From: CAYJLC01 sp964370735
GTDB lineage: Bacteria > Bacillota > Clostridia > Oscillospirales > Butyricicoccaceae
Assembly (NCBI GenBank): GCA_964370735.1
Contig: CAYJLC010000015.1
Location: forward strand, 1 to 44,153
Length of the DNA: 44,153 bases
Direction: 5' to 3'
In this document: in pieces, positions 1 through 7,614 of the stretch
Numbering within the stretch: position 1 is the first letter of the stretch
How the letters are laid out: each line of letters begins with the position of its first letter
Translations under genes and position numbers: made by a program
Notes under the pieces: generated by a model
What the model saw: only the letters and a program-made list of their open reading frames with translations
Database searches by the model: none
What the model was told of the DNA's origin: nothing

Positions 1-40
1 ACGCTAGAGGTCGTCGGTTCGAGCCCGATATGGGTCGCCA
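1..40 (+). tRNA. tRNA, 3' part only (isotype not determinable)
   Basis: The window opens inside a tRNA, at about position 37 of the standard numbering. Visible are the 3' half of the anticodon stem (bases 3-7), a five-base variable loop, a T arm with stem GTCGG/CCGAT around the TTCGAGC loop, a seven-base acceptor strand ATGGGTC, a G discriminator, and an encoded CCA at 38-40. The anticodon lies before the window, so the amino acid cannot be assigned. A strong terminator follows directly. Confidence 0.9.
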
Positions 41-44
41 AATT

Positions 45-70
45 AAGCACTGAGAAATCAGTGCTTTTTT
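45..70 (+). terminator. Rho-independent terminator of the tRNA transcript
   Basis: A perfect 9-bp stem (45-53 with 58-66) closes a GAAA tetraloop and runs into a T tract at 65-70. It sits five bases after the tRNA CCA end and separates the tRNA from the NUDIX gene. Confidence 0.93.
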
Positions 71-90
71 GTTATTTATAAGGAGAGTAT

Positions 91-534
91 ATGTCGAAAG
101 TCACAATAACAAACATGGTTTTTCTTGAAAATGGTGACGAGGTTTTGGTTCTTGACCGTATAAAAAAATACATAGGTATTTCTTTTCCTGGTGGACATAT
201 CGAAAAAGGTGAAAGCATTTATGACAGCGCTATTCGTGAATTTTACGAAGAAACTGGATATGTGATAAAAAACTTAAAATCAAAAGGTATGATTTACTGG
301 GATGCTTTAAATGGAGATAAATATTTTACACATTTTTTTATAACAAGCGACTTTTCTGGTGTTAAACTTGATGAAACTGACGAAGGAAAAGTGTTTTGGG
401 TGAATAAATCTGAACTTTCAAGCTTGAAACTAGCTCCAGCAGTGGAATATTTCATCGAAATGTATTTAGGTGATTATATTGAGTGCTATGCAAAAGAAAT
501 TACAACAGACAAATGGGAAGTAATTTATAGATAA
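91..534 (+). CDS. NUDIX hydrolase
   Basis: A 147-residue single-domain NUDIX protein. The NUDIX box is complete: G35, E41, R49-E50, E53-E54 and G56 fit Gx5Ex7REUxEExGU, which binds the metal ions that activate water to cleave a nucleoside diphosphate linked to another moiety. The length suits MutT/8-oxo-dGTP-diphosphatase-like or general nucleotide pyrophosphatase members, but the substrate cannot be read from sequence. The ATG start has an AAGGAG ribosome site at 80-85. It stands alone after the tRNA terminator, and a HAD phosphatase follows 68 bases later, perhaps on the same transcript. The last 20 or so bases of the gene recur imperfectly just after the stop (514-535 against 552-573). Confidence 0.9.
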   Translation: MSKVTITNMVFLENGDEVLVLDRIKKYIGISFPGGHIEKGESIYDSAIREFYEETGYVIKNLKSKGMIYWDALNGDKYFTHFFITSDFSGVKLDETDEGKVFWVNKSELSSLKLAPAVEYFIEMYLGDYIECYAKEITTDKWEVIYR

Positions 535-602
535 GTCCAGCATAATGCTGGTGGGAAGTAACTTATAAATAAGAAAAGTTGGTTTATATAGGAGAAAAAG
601 TT

Positions 603-1244
603 ATGAAATATGTATTATTTGATTTAGATGGCACACTTACAGACCCAAAAGAAGGTATTACAAAATCGGTTGACTATGCTCTAAATCATTTCGGTATTGA
701 AACGGATAATTTAGACGATTTATGCAAGTTTATCGGCCCACCACTGAAAGACTCATTTTGCGATTTCTATGGTTTATCCGAAGAAAATGCAGAAATAGCG
801 ATTGCAAAATATCGTGAACGCTTTGCATCTGTCGGACTTTTTGAAAATAAGGAATATGACGGCATAGATGAACTGCTAAAAACTTTAGTTTCAAAGGGTA
901 AAACTTTGATTGTCGCTACGTCTAAACCTACGGTTTATGCCGAAAAAATCCTTGCTCATTTCGATTTACTTAAATATTTCGACTATGTGGCTGGAAGTAA
1001 TTTAGATGGCACTAGAGTAAAGAAATCGGAAGTTATCGCACACGCTTTAAAGGAAAACAATATCACTGACCTTGATGATGTGATTATGGTAGGTGACAGG
1101 AAACACGATGTTCTTGGGGCGAAAGAAATTGGCGTAAAATCAGTTGGTGTTTTATATGGATATGGAGATTTAGACGAGCATAAAATGGCTAGAGCAGACT
1201 TTATTTCAAGCGATGTTTCGACACTTTATGAGATACTTTTATAA
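603..1244 (+). CDS. HAD-superfamily phosphatase, phosphoglycolate phosphatase/PpaX-like
   Basis: A 213-residue haloacid-dehalogenase hydrolase. Motif I is DLDGT with nucleophile D7 and acid D9; motif II is the T/S in VATSKP; a lysine pair comes before motif IV, VMVGDRKHD, which holds the Mg-binding acid. A helical cap lies between motifs I and II, as in the phosphoglycolate phosphatase, beta-phosphoglucomutase and pyrophosphatase (PpaX) group. Likely a cytosolic phosphomonoesterase for a small metabolite or pyrophosphate; the substrate is not predictable. The reading frame is open from a TTG at 579, but the ATG at 603 is preferred: it follows an AGGAGAA ribosome site at 590-596, and the protein then begins right at the first strand of the fold. 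Confidence 0.88.
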   Translation: MKYVLFDLDGTLTDPKEGITKSVDYALNHFGIETDNLDDLCKFIGPPLKDSFCDFYGLSEENAEIAIAKYRERFASVGLFENKEYDGIDELLKTLVSKGKTLIVATSKPTVYAEKILAHFDLLKYFDYVAGSNLDGTRVKKSEVIAHALKENNITDLDDVIMVGDRKHDVLGAKEIGVKSVGVLYGYGDLDEHKMARADFISSDVSTLYEILL

Positions 1245-1253
1245 TAAGATTTG

Positions 1254-1280
1254 ACGAATAGTTACGGCTATTCGTTTTTT
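1254..1280 (+). terminator. Rho-independent terminator after the HAD gene
   Basis: An 8-bp perfect stem (1254-1261 with 1268-1275), a six-base loop and a T tract to 1280, starting ten bases after the stop codon of the HAD phosphatase gene. Confidence 0.85.
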
Positions 1281-1355
1281 CATGCAAAAAAATGACAAGA
1301 TATTTTCGCATTTAAAATAGTGCAAATATGCCCCTTTATCGACACGAGCAGTTAA

Positions 1356-1430
1356 AAAGAAACATCACGGCAAGCAATAGCTAATCTGAGAGCAGAGGGC
1401 GTTTTAGAACGCGTAGATAGCATTAAAAAA
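1356..1430 (+). pseudogene. Decayed fragment resembling a winged-helix DNA-binding end
   Basis: In the frame starting at 1356, about 25 codons read like the recognition helix and wing of a winged-helix domain (SRQAIANLRAEGVLERV, then DSIKK). A TAA closes the frame immediately upstream, and there is no start codon or ribosome site. The reading frame then runs into the neighbouring terminator without a stop of its own. This suggests the 3' remnant of a lost gene, such as a transcription factor or the C-terminal wing of an AlbA-type ATP-binding protein. The match is short and made by eye. The rest of the gap 1281-1466 shows only terminators. Confidence 0.35.
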
Positions 1431-1460
1431 CACACCGAAAGATTATCTTCAGTGTGTTTT
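1425..1460 (-). terminator. Terminator of the SLH amidase gene
   Basis: Read on the minus strand, a 9-bp stem (CACACTGAA with TTCGGTGTG, one G-U pair) is flanked by A and T tracts, the T tract ending near 1425. It lies just past the stop codon of the minus-strand amidase. The A/T flanks also allow some function in the plus direction. Confidence 0.8.
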
Positions 1461-1466
1461 ATGATA

Positions 1467-2900
1467 TTATTTATTAGATTCTAATTCTTCGGCTAATTTT
1501 AAAGCTTCGCTATTTAAAAAATCGTTTAAATTTGCTAGAACATAGCTTGCATCTGCTCTACTTATTATAGAATCAGGATTAAAATTTTCATCGCTGTCCA
1601 TTATGTTTAATTCGCTAACAATTGATGCCATCATATTAAGTTCATCGTCAGAAATATCGCTATAAGACAGGGAATAATCATCCTCTACTATAAACGGCTT
1701 GATATAAGGATATATAAGCTCGCATGCATCTTTTCGTGTTAAAGAGGTATCATAATCTAATTTAGAATTTATTATAAGCAGCATTTCAGGGTCGATATTT
1801 ATATGGTTAACGATTTCTAGTGAAGAAATAAATGTATTTACAGAAACTTCGCCATCAGGTGAAAAATTCTCGTGAGAAGTTCCCGATAAAATCCCGTTGC
1901 TGATTACATGGTTTACATAAGGTCCATACCAAGCAGCAAGGTCTACATCACGATATAATTTTGCATAATTGACTTCGTCGCTATTAGCAAGTTCACCACC
2001 GAAATACTGAGTGATAGATTCGGCATAAATTTCTGCCATATCGCTTAAAATAAACTCATTAGAAAGCATTTTTCGCTCTACATCATTGGTATGAAAGCCA
2101 TTTTCCATTAAAACAGCAGGGATATTTACTTCGCGTATTATATGAAAATTGTATTCAAGCACGTCTTTTGATTCGAAACCGACATCTAAAAGATTTGTCG
2201 CTAAAATATCGCCAAAAGATTTGCTATGCTCCACATAAACATACTCATCATAGTATTCATGTGTGAATTCTTCCGATATACTTATGTAAAAAGCGACTAA
2301 ACCGTTGCGAGATTCGTCGATAGGATATGCAGTTGCATTGGTGTGAAGTGAGATTAAAAGCACGTTATTACCGATTAAAGGGTCTTCTTCAAAACGAAAA
2401 ATAGATTCTAAATCTGGGTGTGTTTCTCTTGTGTATGTTGTGTCAAAGGGGTGGTTTAAATAAATTTTTGCATAATCTTCGCTTGAAATTATTAAATCTG
2501 TAATATTTATTAAACGTTCGAGTTCAGCAATTTCACTTTGCAAGATGAAAAAATCAGCGCCAGATGAATTTAGAAGTTGTTTACTTTTTTCGTCACGCAG
2601 AAATTCAAGCGAAATTTTATTTGCAGTCGCCGAACGCTCAGAAAGTAAAGTGTTTTCTTCTGTATCACGAAGTTGATAGACAGTAGCACCTAATTTTTCA
2701 AGCTCGTCCTCAATTTTTAGCGATAAATTCAGCATTTGCACGCCTTCATCATAGCCTTTATATACATTATAATCAGTACCATGACCGGCATCTAAAATGA
2801 TAATTTTTCCTTCTAATTCGTTTGCAGCATAGGCAATTATATTTGAAAACGACGAGAACACAAGTAACATAGATAGTAATATTTTGGTAATTTTTCTCAT
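1467..2900 (-). CDS. Exported N-acetylmuramoyl-L-alanine amidase (Amidase_3) with SLH repeats
   Basis: A 477-residue secreted cell-wall hydrolase. Residues 1-27 form a signal peptide (RKITK, hydrophobic core, AYAA). The Amidase_3 domain follows with zinc ligands H40 (LDAGHG), E53 and H186 (LISLHTNA) and catalytic E266 (PAVLMENGF), so the enzyme should cut the amide bond between MurNAc and L-alanine. A long insertion of about 90 residues lies between the second and third ligands. From about residue 310 come S-layer-homology repeats (DVDLAAWYGPYV; later SYSDISDDE and NFNPDSIISRADA), which normally bind pyruvylated wall polymer. Translation could begin 18 bases further upstream, but the AAGGAG site precedes the ATG at 2900. 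It is a single-gene unit with its own promoter and terminator. Confidence 0.9.
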   Translation of the reverse strand: MRKITKILLSMLLVFSSFSNIIAYAANELEGKIIILDAGHGTDYNVYKGYDEGVQMLNLSLKIEDELEKLGATVYQLRDTEENTLLSERSATANKISLEFLRDEKSKQLLNSSGADFFILQSEIAELERLINITDLIISSEDYAKIYLNHPFDTTYTRETHPDLESIFRFEEDPLIGNNVLLISLHTNATAYPIDESRNGLVAFYISISEEFTHEYYDEYVYVEHSKSFGDILATNLLDVGFESKDVLEYNFHIIREVNIPAVLMENGFHTNDVERKMLSNEFILSDMAEIYAESITQYFGGELANSDEVNYAKLYRDVDLAAWYGPYVNHVISNGILSGTSHENFSPDGEVSVNTFISSLEIVNHINIDPEMLLIINSKLDYDTSLTRKDACELIYPYIKPFIVEDDYSLSYSDISDDELNMMASIVSELNIMDSDENFNPDSIISRADASYVLANLNDFLNSEALKLAEELESNK

Positions 2901-2926
2901 AACACACTCCTTATTCATTTATAATA

Positions 2927-2955
2927 AGTATATCAAAAGAAGAACTATCTGTCAA
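2927..2955 (-). promoter_or_regulatory. Sigma-A promoter for the SLH amidase
   Basis: On the minus strand, TTGACA (2950-2955) and TATACT (2927-2932) are separated by 17 bp, with the -10 box about 27 bases upstream of the chosen start. Confidence 0.8.
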
Positions 2956-2978
2956 TATTCGACATAATTTACAGTTTG

Positions 2979-3359
2979 TTAAAATATGTTAAGTGGCTCG
3001 ATATTTCTTAAAATCATGTATAAAATCATTGATAGTATCATAATTGAAAAAAGAATATAATCGAACTTTTTAAAAACAAATGTACCGTTTTTGATGTATA
3101 TAATGCTGTGTTTTAAAACTTCAAAGGCAATTCCCAAAACTACAAAAAGTGAAACTTTGTTGTAATAAAGTGCAGAAGAAAAATCTAATTCTAAAATACT
3201 AAAAATCATTCTTGTCGAACCACAACCAGGGCATTTAAGCCCAGTGTATTTTAAAATAGGGCAGTCATAGCCTATAAAAATTGCATAAAATCCATAGGCG
3301 ATACCAAGAAATAAAATGAGTCCTAAAATAGAGAGGACTTTGAAAATTCGTTTAGACAT
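2979..3359 (-). CDS. DUF2752 family membrane protein
   Basis: A 126-residue integral membrane protein with about three hydrophobic segments (residues 8-28, 60-80 and 98-118). The family signature is CPILKYTGLKCPGCGSTR near residues 33-50, with three cysteines and the GCGxTR core. DUF2752 proteins are widespread in Firmicutes and Bacteroidetes and have no established function. The start has a GAGG site eight bases upstream. It lies downstream of secG on the same strand, but a terminator-like hairpin separates them, so it may be transcribed by read-through. Confidence 0.85.
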   Translation of the reverse strand: MSKRIFKVLSILGLILFLGIAYGFYAIFIGYDCPILKYTGLKCPGCGSTRMIFSILELDFSSALYYNKVSLFVVLGIAFEVLKHSIIYIKNGTFVFKKFDYILFSIMILSMILYMILRNIEPLNIF

Positions 3360-3375
3360 AAAAAACCTCGAGAAA

Positions 3376-3406
3376 ATAAATAAAAGCCGTTATAAAAACG
3401 ACTTTT
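3376..3406 (-). terminator. Terminator after secG
   Basis: A 10-bp stem with a five-base loop (3397-3406 with 3382-3391) followed by a T-rich run on the minus strand. One pair is G-U on the minus strand but C-A on the plus strand, so the hairpin is better formed in the secG direction. Confidence 0.7.
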
Positions 3407-3415
3407 AGAATTTAA

Positions 3416-3652
3416 TTAGAAAATGTTGATTGCTAATGTTAATAAAGCAAAGACAACAGCGAATGCAACAGTAACTTTTTTTAGAGTAGCAGCACCAGTA
3501 CGACCTTTGATTTTTTCATAATGTGTATCAGAATCACCAGCACCAGTTAAAGCGCCTGATTGTCCTTTTGGACTCTCTTGCATCATAACAAGAGCTACTA
3601 TAATTACACAAATAACAATTTGAACTATTGATAGAATTTCATTGACACTCAT
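3416..3652 (-). CDS. secG: Preprotein translocase subunit SecG
   Basis: A 78-residue protein with two membrane segments (about residues 4-24 and 55-76) joined by a loop holding the SecG pattern VMMQESPKGQSGALTGAGDS. SecG is the small auxiliary subunit of the SecYEG channel and helps SecA-driven export. The frame is open further upstream into the tRNA, but the true start is the ATG at 3652, which follows an AGGAGG site and gives the family length. It is co-directional with tRNA-Arg(ACG) upstream, and the two may share the promoter at 3823-3852. Confidence 0.95.
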   Translation of the reverse strand: MSVNEILSIVQIVICVIIVALVMMQESPKGQSGALTGAGDSDTHYEKIKGRTGAATLKKVTVAFAVVFALLTLAINIF

Positions 3653-3726
3653 TTGTAAACCTCCTAAAAGTTTTGTATAAAAAATGCGACGATTGCACAG
3701 GGATGCGCTATCATCGCCATTAAATC

Positions 3727-3803
3727 TGGCACGCCCGAAGGGATTCGAACCCCTGACCCTTTGATTCGTAGTCAAATACTCTATCCAGCTGAGCTACGGG
3801 CGC
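3727..3803 (-). tRNA. tRNA-Arg (anticodon ACG)
   Basis: A complete 77-base tRNA. The acceptor stem GCGCCCG/CGGGCGT leads to discriminator G and an encoded CCA at 3727-3729 (complement). The D arm, the anticodon stem TTTGA/TCAAA around loop CTACGAA, and the T arm with TTCGAAT are all present. The anticodon is ACG, whose first base is normally edited to inosine by TadA to read CGN arginine codons. It lies 74 bases upstream of secG on the same strand. Confidence 0.96.
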
Positions 3804-3822
3804 ATAATAAGATTGCTAAAAT

Positions 3823-3852
3823 ATGATACCACAAATATAGGGGTGTTGTCAA
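3823..3852 (-). promoter_or_regulatory. Sigma-A promoter for tRNA-Arg and probably secG
   Basis: Minus strand TTGACA (3847-3852) and TATCAT (3823-3828), spacer 18 bp, placing transcription start a few bases ahead of the tRNA 5' end. Confidence 0.8.
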
Positions 3853-3974
3853 GCATTTATTCAAAAAAATTTTTTATTTATGAAAAATAAAGTAATAAAT
3901 AGGCAAAATACAAGAAAAAGCAAAAAATTAAATAGTTAACTTAGCTTTGTTATTAAAAAATTAATATGTTGCAT

Positions 3975-4003
3975 TTGATTTAATCGACAAAATGTGATAT
4001 ACT
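3975..4003 (+). promoter_or_regulatory. Sigma-A promoter of the desulfurase-thiI-cinA run
   Basis: TTGATT (3975-3980) and TATACT (3998-4003), spacer 17 bp, about 40 bases before the desulfurase start. The remainder of 3804-4041 is AT-rich and otherwise empty. Confidence 0.75.
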
Positions 4004-4041
4004 ATATGTATCTATGAATTTTAAGAAAAGAGAGTGAAACT

Positions 4042-5166
4042 ATGGTTTATTTAGATAATGCTTCAACAACAAAACCTTATAAAGAGGTGGCTGATGTTAT
4101 TTATGAAATTAACACTGAAAAATTTGGGAATGCGTCTTCTCTTCACATTTTAGGAAGAACAGGCAAAAAAATAATAGACGATGCTAGAAAGGTTTTAGCG
4201 ACAGAAATAAACGCAAAACCGTCGGAAGTAATTTTCACATCTGGTGGTACAGAAAGTATTAATACAGCACTTTTCTCGGTTATAAATAAGCTAGGGAAAC
4301 GTGGAAAACACATAATCTCGACGGAAATAGAGCACACAGCTACGAAAAACCTATTAAAAGAACTTGCTAATCGCGGTTTTGAAGTTGAGTTTGTAAAGCC
4401 TACTAAAGAAGGTTCTATCGACGTTGAAACTTTTAAAAATGCTGTTAGAGAAGATACAATTTTAGCATCTTTTATGCTTGTTAACAATGAAATCGGCTCG
4501 ATTTTCCCAGTAAACGAGCTTGTGAAAGCTTTTAAAGAAAAGTCTAAAATCGGACTTATCCATATAGATGCAATTCAAGCTCTAGGAAAAATGCCAGTAG
4601 ACGCTAAAATTATAGATTGCGATTTAATGTCATTTTCAGCCCACAAATTAGGTGGACCTAAAGGCACAGGTGCGCTATATGTTAAAGAGGGCACAAATTT
4701 AAACCCTGTAATATTCGGTGGTGGACAAGAATTTGGTCTTCGCTCTGGCACAGAAAATATCGCAGGCATTGCAGGTTTTGCAAAGGCGCTTGAAATCTAT
4801 AAAAATGAATACGACCCTTTGCATATCGAAAAATTATACAACCACCTAGACAAATTATTAGTACAATATTTTGCCGACGATGAATTTAGATATAATGGAA
4901 AATCGGATATTAAAAGCATTGTAAACTTCTCTATACCTACTATAAAAAGCGAAGTTGCACTTAGAGTTTTAGAAAGCCACGAAGTCTATGTTTCGGCGGG
5001 TTCAGCGTGTTCTAAAGGCAAGGTTTCTTATGTTCTTTCTGCTTTGGGTGTGGAAAGAAAATATGCCGAAGGCGCTTTACGCGTGAGTTTTTCAATGGAA
5101 AATAAAACAACAGATATCGACCAACTAGTGCGAGCTTTGGTTTATGTCGTTGATATGATGAAATAA
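4042..5166 (+). CDS. Cysteine desulfurase (NifS/IscS family), probable sulfur donor to ThiI
   Basis: A 374-residue PLP enzyme that takes sulfur from cysteine to form a protein persulfide plus alanine. The Schiff-base lysine is K202 in SAHKLGGPKGTG, and the catalytic cysteine is C323 in the loop SAGSACSKG. Other fold-type I marks are DNASTT near the N-terminus, SGGTESIN, and HIDAIQALGK. It is only 11 bases upstream of thiI. In Bacillus subtilis the paired desulfurase next to thiI (NifZ) supplies sulfur for 4-thiouridine in tRNA, so the same job is inferred here rather than general Fe-S assembly. No IscU or SufU gene is adjacent. Confidence 0.92.
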   Translation: MVYLDNASTTKPYKEVADVIYEINTEKFGNASSLHILGRTGKKIIDDARKVLATEINAKPSEVIFTSGGTESINTALFSVINKLGKRGKHIISTEIEHTATKNLLKELANRGFEVEFVKPTKEGSIDVETFKNAVREDTILASFMLVNNEIGSIFPVNELVKAFKEKSKIGLIHIDAIQALGKMPVDAKIIDCDLMSFSAHKLGGPKGTGALYVKEGTNLNPVIFGGGQEFGLRSGTENIAGIAGFAKALEIYKNEYDPLHIEKLYNHLDKLLVQYFADDEFRYNGKSDIKSIVNFSIPTIKSEVALRVLESHEVYVSAGSACSKGKVSYVLSALGVERKYAEGALRVSFSMENKTTDIDQLVRALVYVVDMMK

Positions 5167-5177
5167 AGGAATTAAAA

Positions 5178-6350
5178 ATGCAAGAAATATTATTAGTTAA
5201 ATGTGGCGAAATGATTTTAAAAGGCCTAAATCGCAAGAGATTTGAAGATGTTCTTATCAAAAATATGAGATATCGCTTAGCGAAATTAGGTCAGTTTAAA
5301 GTATATGCGTTGCAGTCTACGCTTTATGTAGAATGTATTGAAGGGTCGATTGACGAGGCTTTAGAGGCATTAAAAAAAGTTTTTGGTATAAAACTTATCG
5401 AAAAAGCTGTTGTTTGTGAGAAAAATATCGACGATATTACAAAAACTGCAATCGAATATATGAAAGATAAACATCATAAATATAAAACATTTAAAGTGGA
5501 AACAAAACGTGCAGACAAAAATTTCCCGATAACATCTATTCAAACATCGATACATGTAGGTGGTGAGCTTTTCGAAGCTTATCATCTAAAACCAGATATG
5601 CACACACCAGATATAACAGTTTATGTTGAAATTCGTGATAAAAATGCATATATTTATGCAGAAAAAGTAAAAGGTGTTGGTGGATTACCTGTTTCTACTT
5701 CAGGCAAGGCAATGCTAATGCTTTCAGGTGGAATAGACAGCCCTGTTGCAGGATATATGATGGTTAAACGTGGCGTTTGCTTAGATGCTGTGCATTTTTA
5801 TAGCTATCCATATACATCGGAGCAAGCAAAACAAAAGGTTTTAGATTTAGCAGAAATCGTGTCGCAATATGCGGGTCAAATAAATGTACATATCGTACCG
5901 TTTACAAAAATTCAAGAAGAAATTAGAAGAAGCATAAGAGAGGACTATTTCACTCTTGTTATGCGTAGAATAATGATGAGAATTGCGTGTAAAGTTGCCG
6001 AGAATGCCAAAGCGACAGCGCTGATTACTGGTGAGAGCCTAGCGCAAGTTGCCTCGCAAACTATGGAAGCAATTGCAGTTACCGATGAAGTTAGCACTAT
6101 GCCTGTTTTTAGGCCTGTGATTGGTATGGATAAAGATGAAATTGTTGAAATTTCAAGAAAAATCGGAGCGTTTGAAACATCGATTTTACCATACGAAGAT
6201 TGTTGTACGGTATTTACTCCGAAACATCCTCAAACAAAACCAAAATTATACCAAGTGTTAAAAGAGGAAGAAAATTTACAAAATATTGAAGAATTAATCG
6301 AGCAAGCAATAAATGAAACGTATATAGCGGGAGAAAAAGTGGGGGTTTAG
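5178..6350 (+). CDS. thiI: tRNA 4-thiouridine sulfurtransferase ThiI (no rhodanese domain)
   Basis: A 390-residue protein with an N-terminal ferredoxin-like part, a THUMP tRNA-binding domain (about residues 60-165) and a PP-loop ATPase domain starting at SGGIDSPV (183-190). It adenylates U8 of tRNA and inserts sulfur. It ends shortly after the region EDCCTVFTPKHPQTKP and lacks the C-terminal rhodanese domain of the E. coli enzyme, like Bacillus ThiI, so it relies on a partner desulfurase, here the gene directly upstream. Although thiI is also linked to thiazole synthesis in enterobacteria, this short form points to tRNA thiolation. An AAGGAATT site precedes the ATG. Confidence 0.95.
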   Translation: MQEILLVKCGEMILKGLNRKRFEDVLIKNMRYRLAKLGQFKVYALQSTLYVECIEGSIDEALEALKKVFGIKLIEKAVVCEKNIDDITKTAIEYMKDKHHKYKTFKVETKRADKNFPITSIQTSIHVGGELFEAYHLKPDMHTPDITVYVEIRDKNAYIYAEKVKGVGGLPVSTSGKAMLMLSGGIDSPVAGYMMVKRGVCLDAVHFYSYPYTSEQAKQKVLDLAEIVSQYAGQINVHIVPFTKIQEEIRRSIREDYFTLVMRRIMMRIACKVAENAKATALITGESLAQVASQTMEAIAVTDEVSTMPVFRPVIGMDKDEIVEISRKIGAFETSILPYEDCCTVFTPKHPQTKPKLYQVLKEEENLQNIEELIEQAINETYIAGEKVGV

Positions 6351-6353
6351 CAG

Positions 6354-7580
6354 ATGAATGTTGAAATTATTTCTGTCGGAACAGAATTGCTTTTGGGTGA
6401 TATCTATAATTTAGATGCGCAAATTATCTCAAAAGAATTGGCTTTAATGGGCTTTAATGTATATCATCATACTGTTGTCGGAGATAATGCAAAAAGGCTT
6501 GAAGAAGCTTTGGAAATCGCAAAAAATCGTGCAGATATCATCATCACAACAGGAGGACTAGGTCCGACTTATGACGATTTGACAAAAGAAATTATTGCAA
6601 AGACTTTTAATAGAGAACTAGTGTTTAATAAAGAAGCTTTTTCTAATATAGAGGATTATTTTAAGAAGAATAATCTTGAAATGATTAAAAACCAAGAAAA
6701 GCAAGCATATTTGCCAGAAAATTCAACTCCATTTCAAAATGCGTGGGGAACAGCGCCTGGTTGTGGGTTTAAAGAAGGCGAAAACTATGTTTTAATGCTA
6801 CCAGGACCACCAAGAGAGTGCGAGCCTATGTTTATTAATCGTGCAAAGCCATATTTAGCATCATTATCAAACGAAGTTATCGAAGGAATTTCGCTGAAAG
6901 TTTTCGGACTAGGCGAGGCTTATGTCGAGGAATTGTTGTTCGATAAGATGACAAAATATAAAAATCCATCAATAGCTCCTTTTGCAAAATTCGGCGAATG
7001 CGTAGTGAGAATTACTGCAAAGGCAGACAGCTCCAAAAAAGCACTTTCTATGATTGAGGAAGTGAAAAATGAAGTACTTGAGGTGATAGGCGAGTACGTT
7101 TATGGCGTTGATGTAGATAATTTAGAGCATGTTGTGACAGATTTGCTTAAAGAAAAAAATATTACAATTTCAACAGCAGAATCTTGCACAGGCGGACTTT
7201 TAGCAAAAAGAATTACAGATTTTTCTGGAGTTTCAAGTATTTTTATGGGTGGAGTTTGCACATATTCAAACGAAGCGAAAAAAAATATCCTAGGTGTTAA
7301 ACCTGAAACATTAGACGAATTCGGTGCAGTTTCAGAAGAAACAGCGCGTGAAATGGCTTTTGGAGTTACAAAAGTTTTTGGCACAGATGTAGGTGTTAGT
7401 ATCACAGGTGTTGCAGGTCCTACTGGTGGCACAATAGAAAAACCACTAGGTTTAGTGTATGTTTGTGTGTATTTTGACGGACAATATTATATGGAGAAAA
7501 TCACAGGATACAGAAATCGCGAAAGCACAAGAATGAAAGCGTCGTCAGTTGCACTAGATATGATAAGAAAAATAGTATAA
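6354..7580 (+). CDS. cinA: CinA family protein (MoCF-like domain plus nicotinamide-nucleotide amidase)
   Basis: A 408-residue two-domain protein. Residues 1 to about 170 form the MoCF/COG1058 domain (SVGTELLLGD; TTGGLGPTYDD), which in characterised CinA proteins carries ADP-ribose pyrophosphatase activity. The C-terminal CinA_C domain (about 250-408) has the amidase motif STAESCTGGLLAKR and the GVAGPTGG loop and deamidates NMN in pyridine nucleotide recycling. The length is usual for full CinA. It starts three bases after thiI, with a G-rich ribosome site inside the end of thiI, so it belongs to the same transcript. Confidence 0.94.
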   Translation: MNVEIISVGTELLLGDIYNLDAQIISKELALMGFNVYHHTVVGDNAKRLEEALEIAKNRADIIITTGGLGPTYDDLTKEIIAKTFNRELVFNKEAFSNIEDYFKKNNLEMIKNQEKQAYLPENSTPFQNAWGTAPGCGFKEGENYVLMLPGPPRECEPMFINRAKPYLASLSNEVIEGISLKVFGLGEAYVEELLFDKMTKYKNPSIAPFAKFGECVVRITAKADSSKKALSMIEEVKNEVLEVIGEYVYGVDVDNLEHVVTDLLKEKNITISTAESCTGGLLAKRITDFSGVSSIFMGGVCTYSNEAKKNILGVKPETLDEFGAVSEETAREMAFGVTKVFGTDVGVSITGVAGPTGGTIEKPLGLVYVCVYFDGQYYMEKITGYRNRESTRMKASSVALDMIRKIV

Positions 7581-7614
7581 AAGAAGCAAATTCAAATATT
7601 TACAGGAGAATAAT

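Noticed and set aside
3653..3775. N-terminal extension of SecG
   Set aside because: It is the complement of the tRNA-Arg gene in frame; the real start is 3652.
5178..6350. ThiI as part of thiazole synthesis
   Set aside because: The protein lacks the rhodanese domain used for that role in enterobacteria and pairs with a desulfurase, so tRNA thiolation is favoured.
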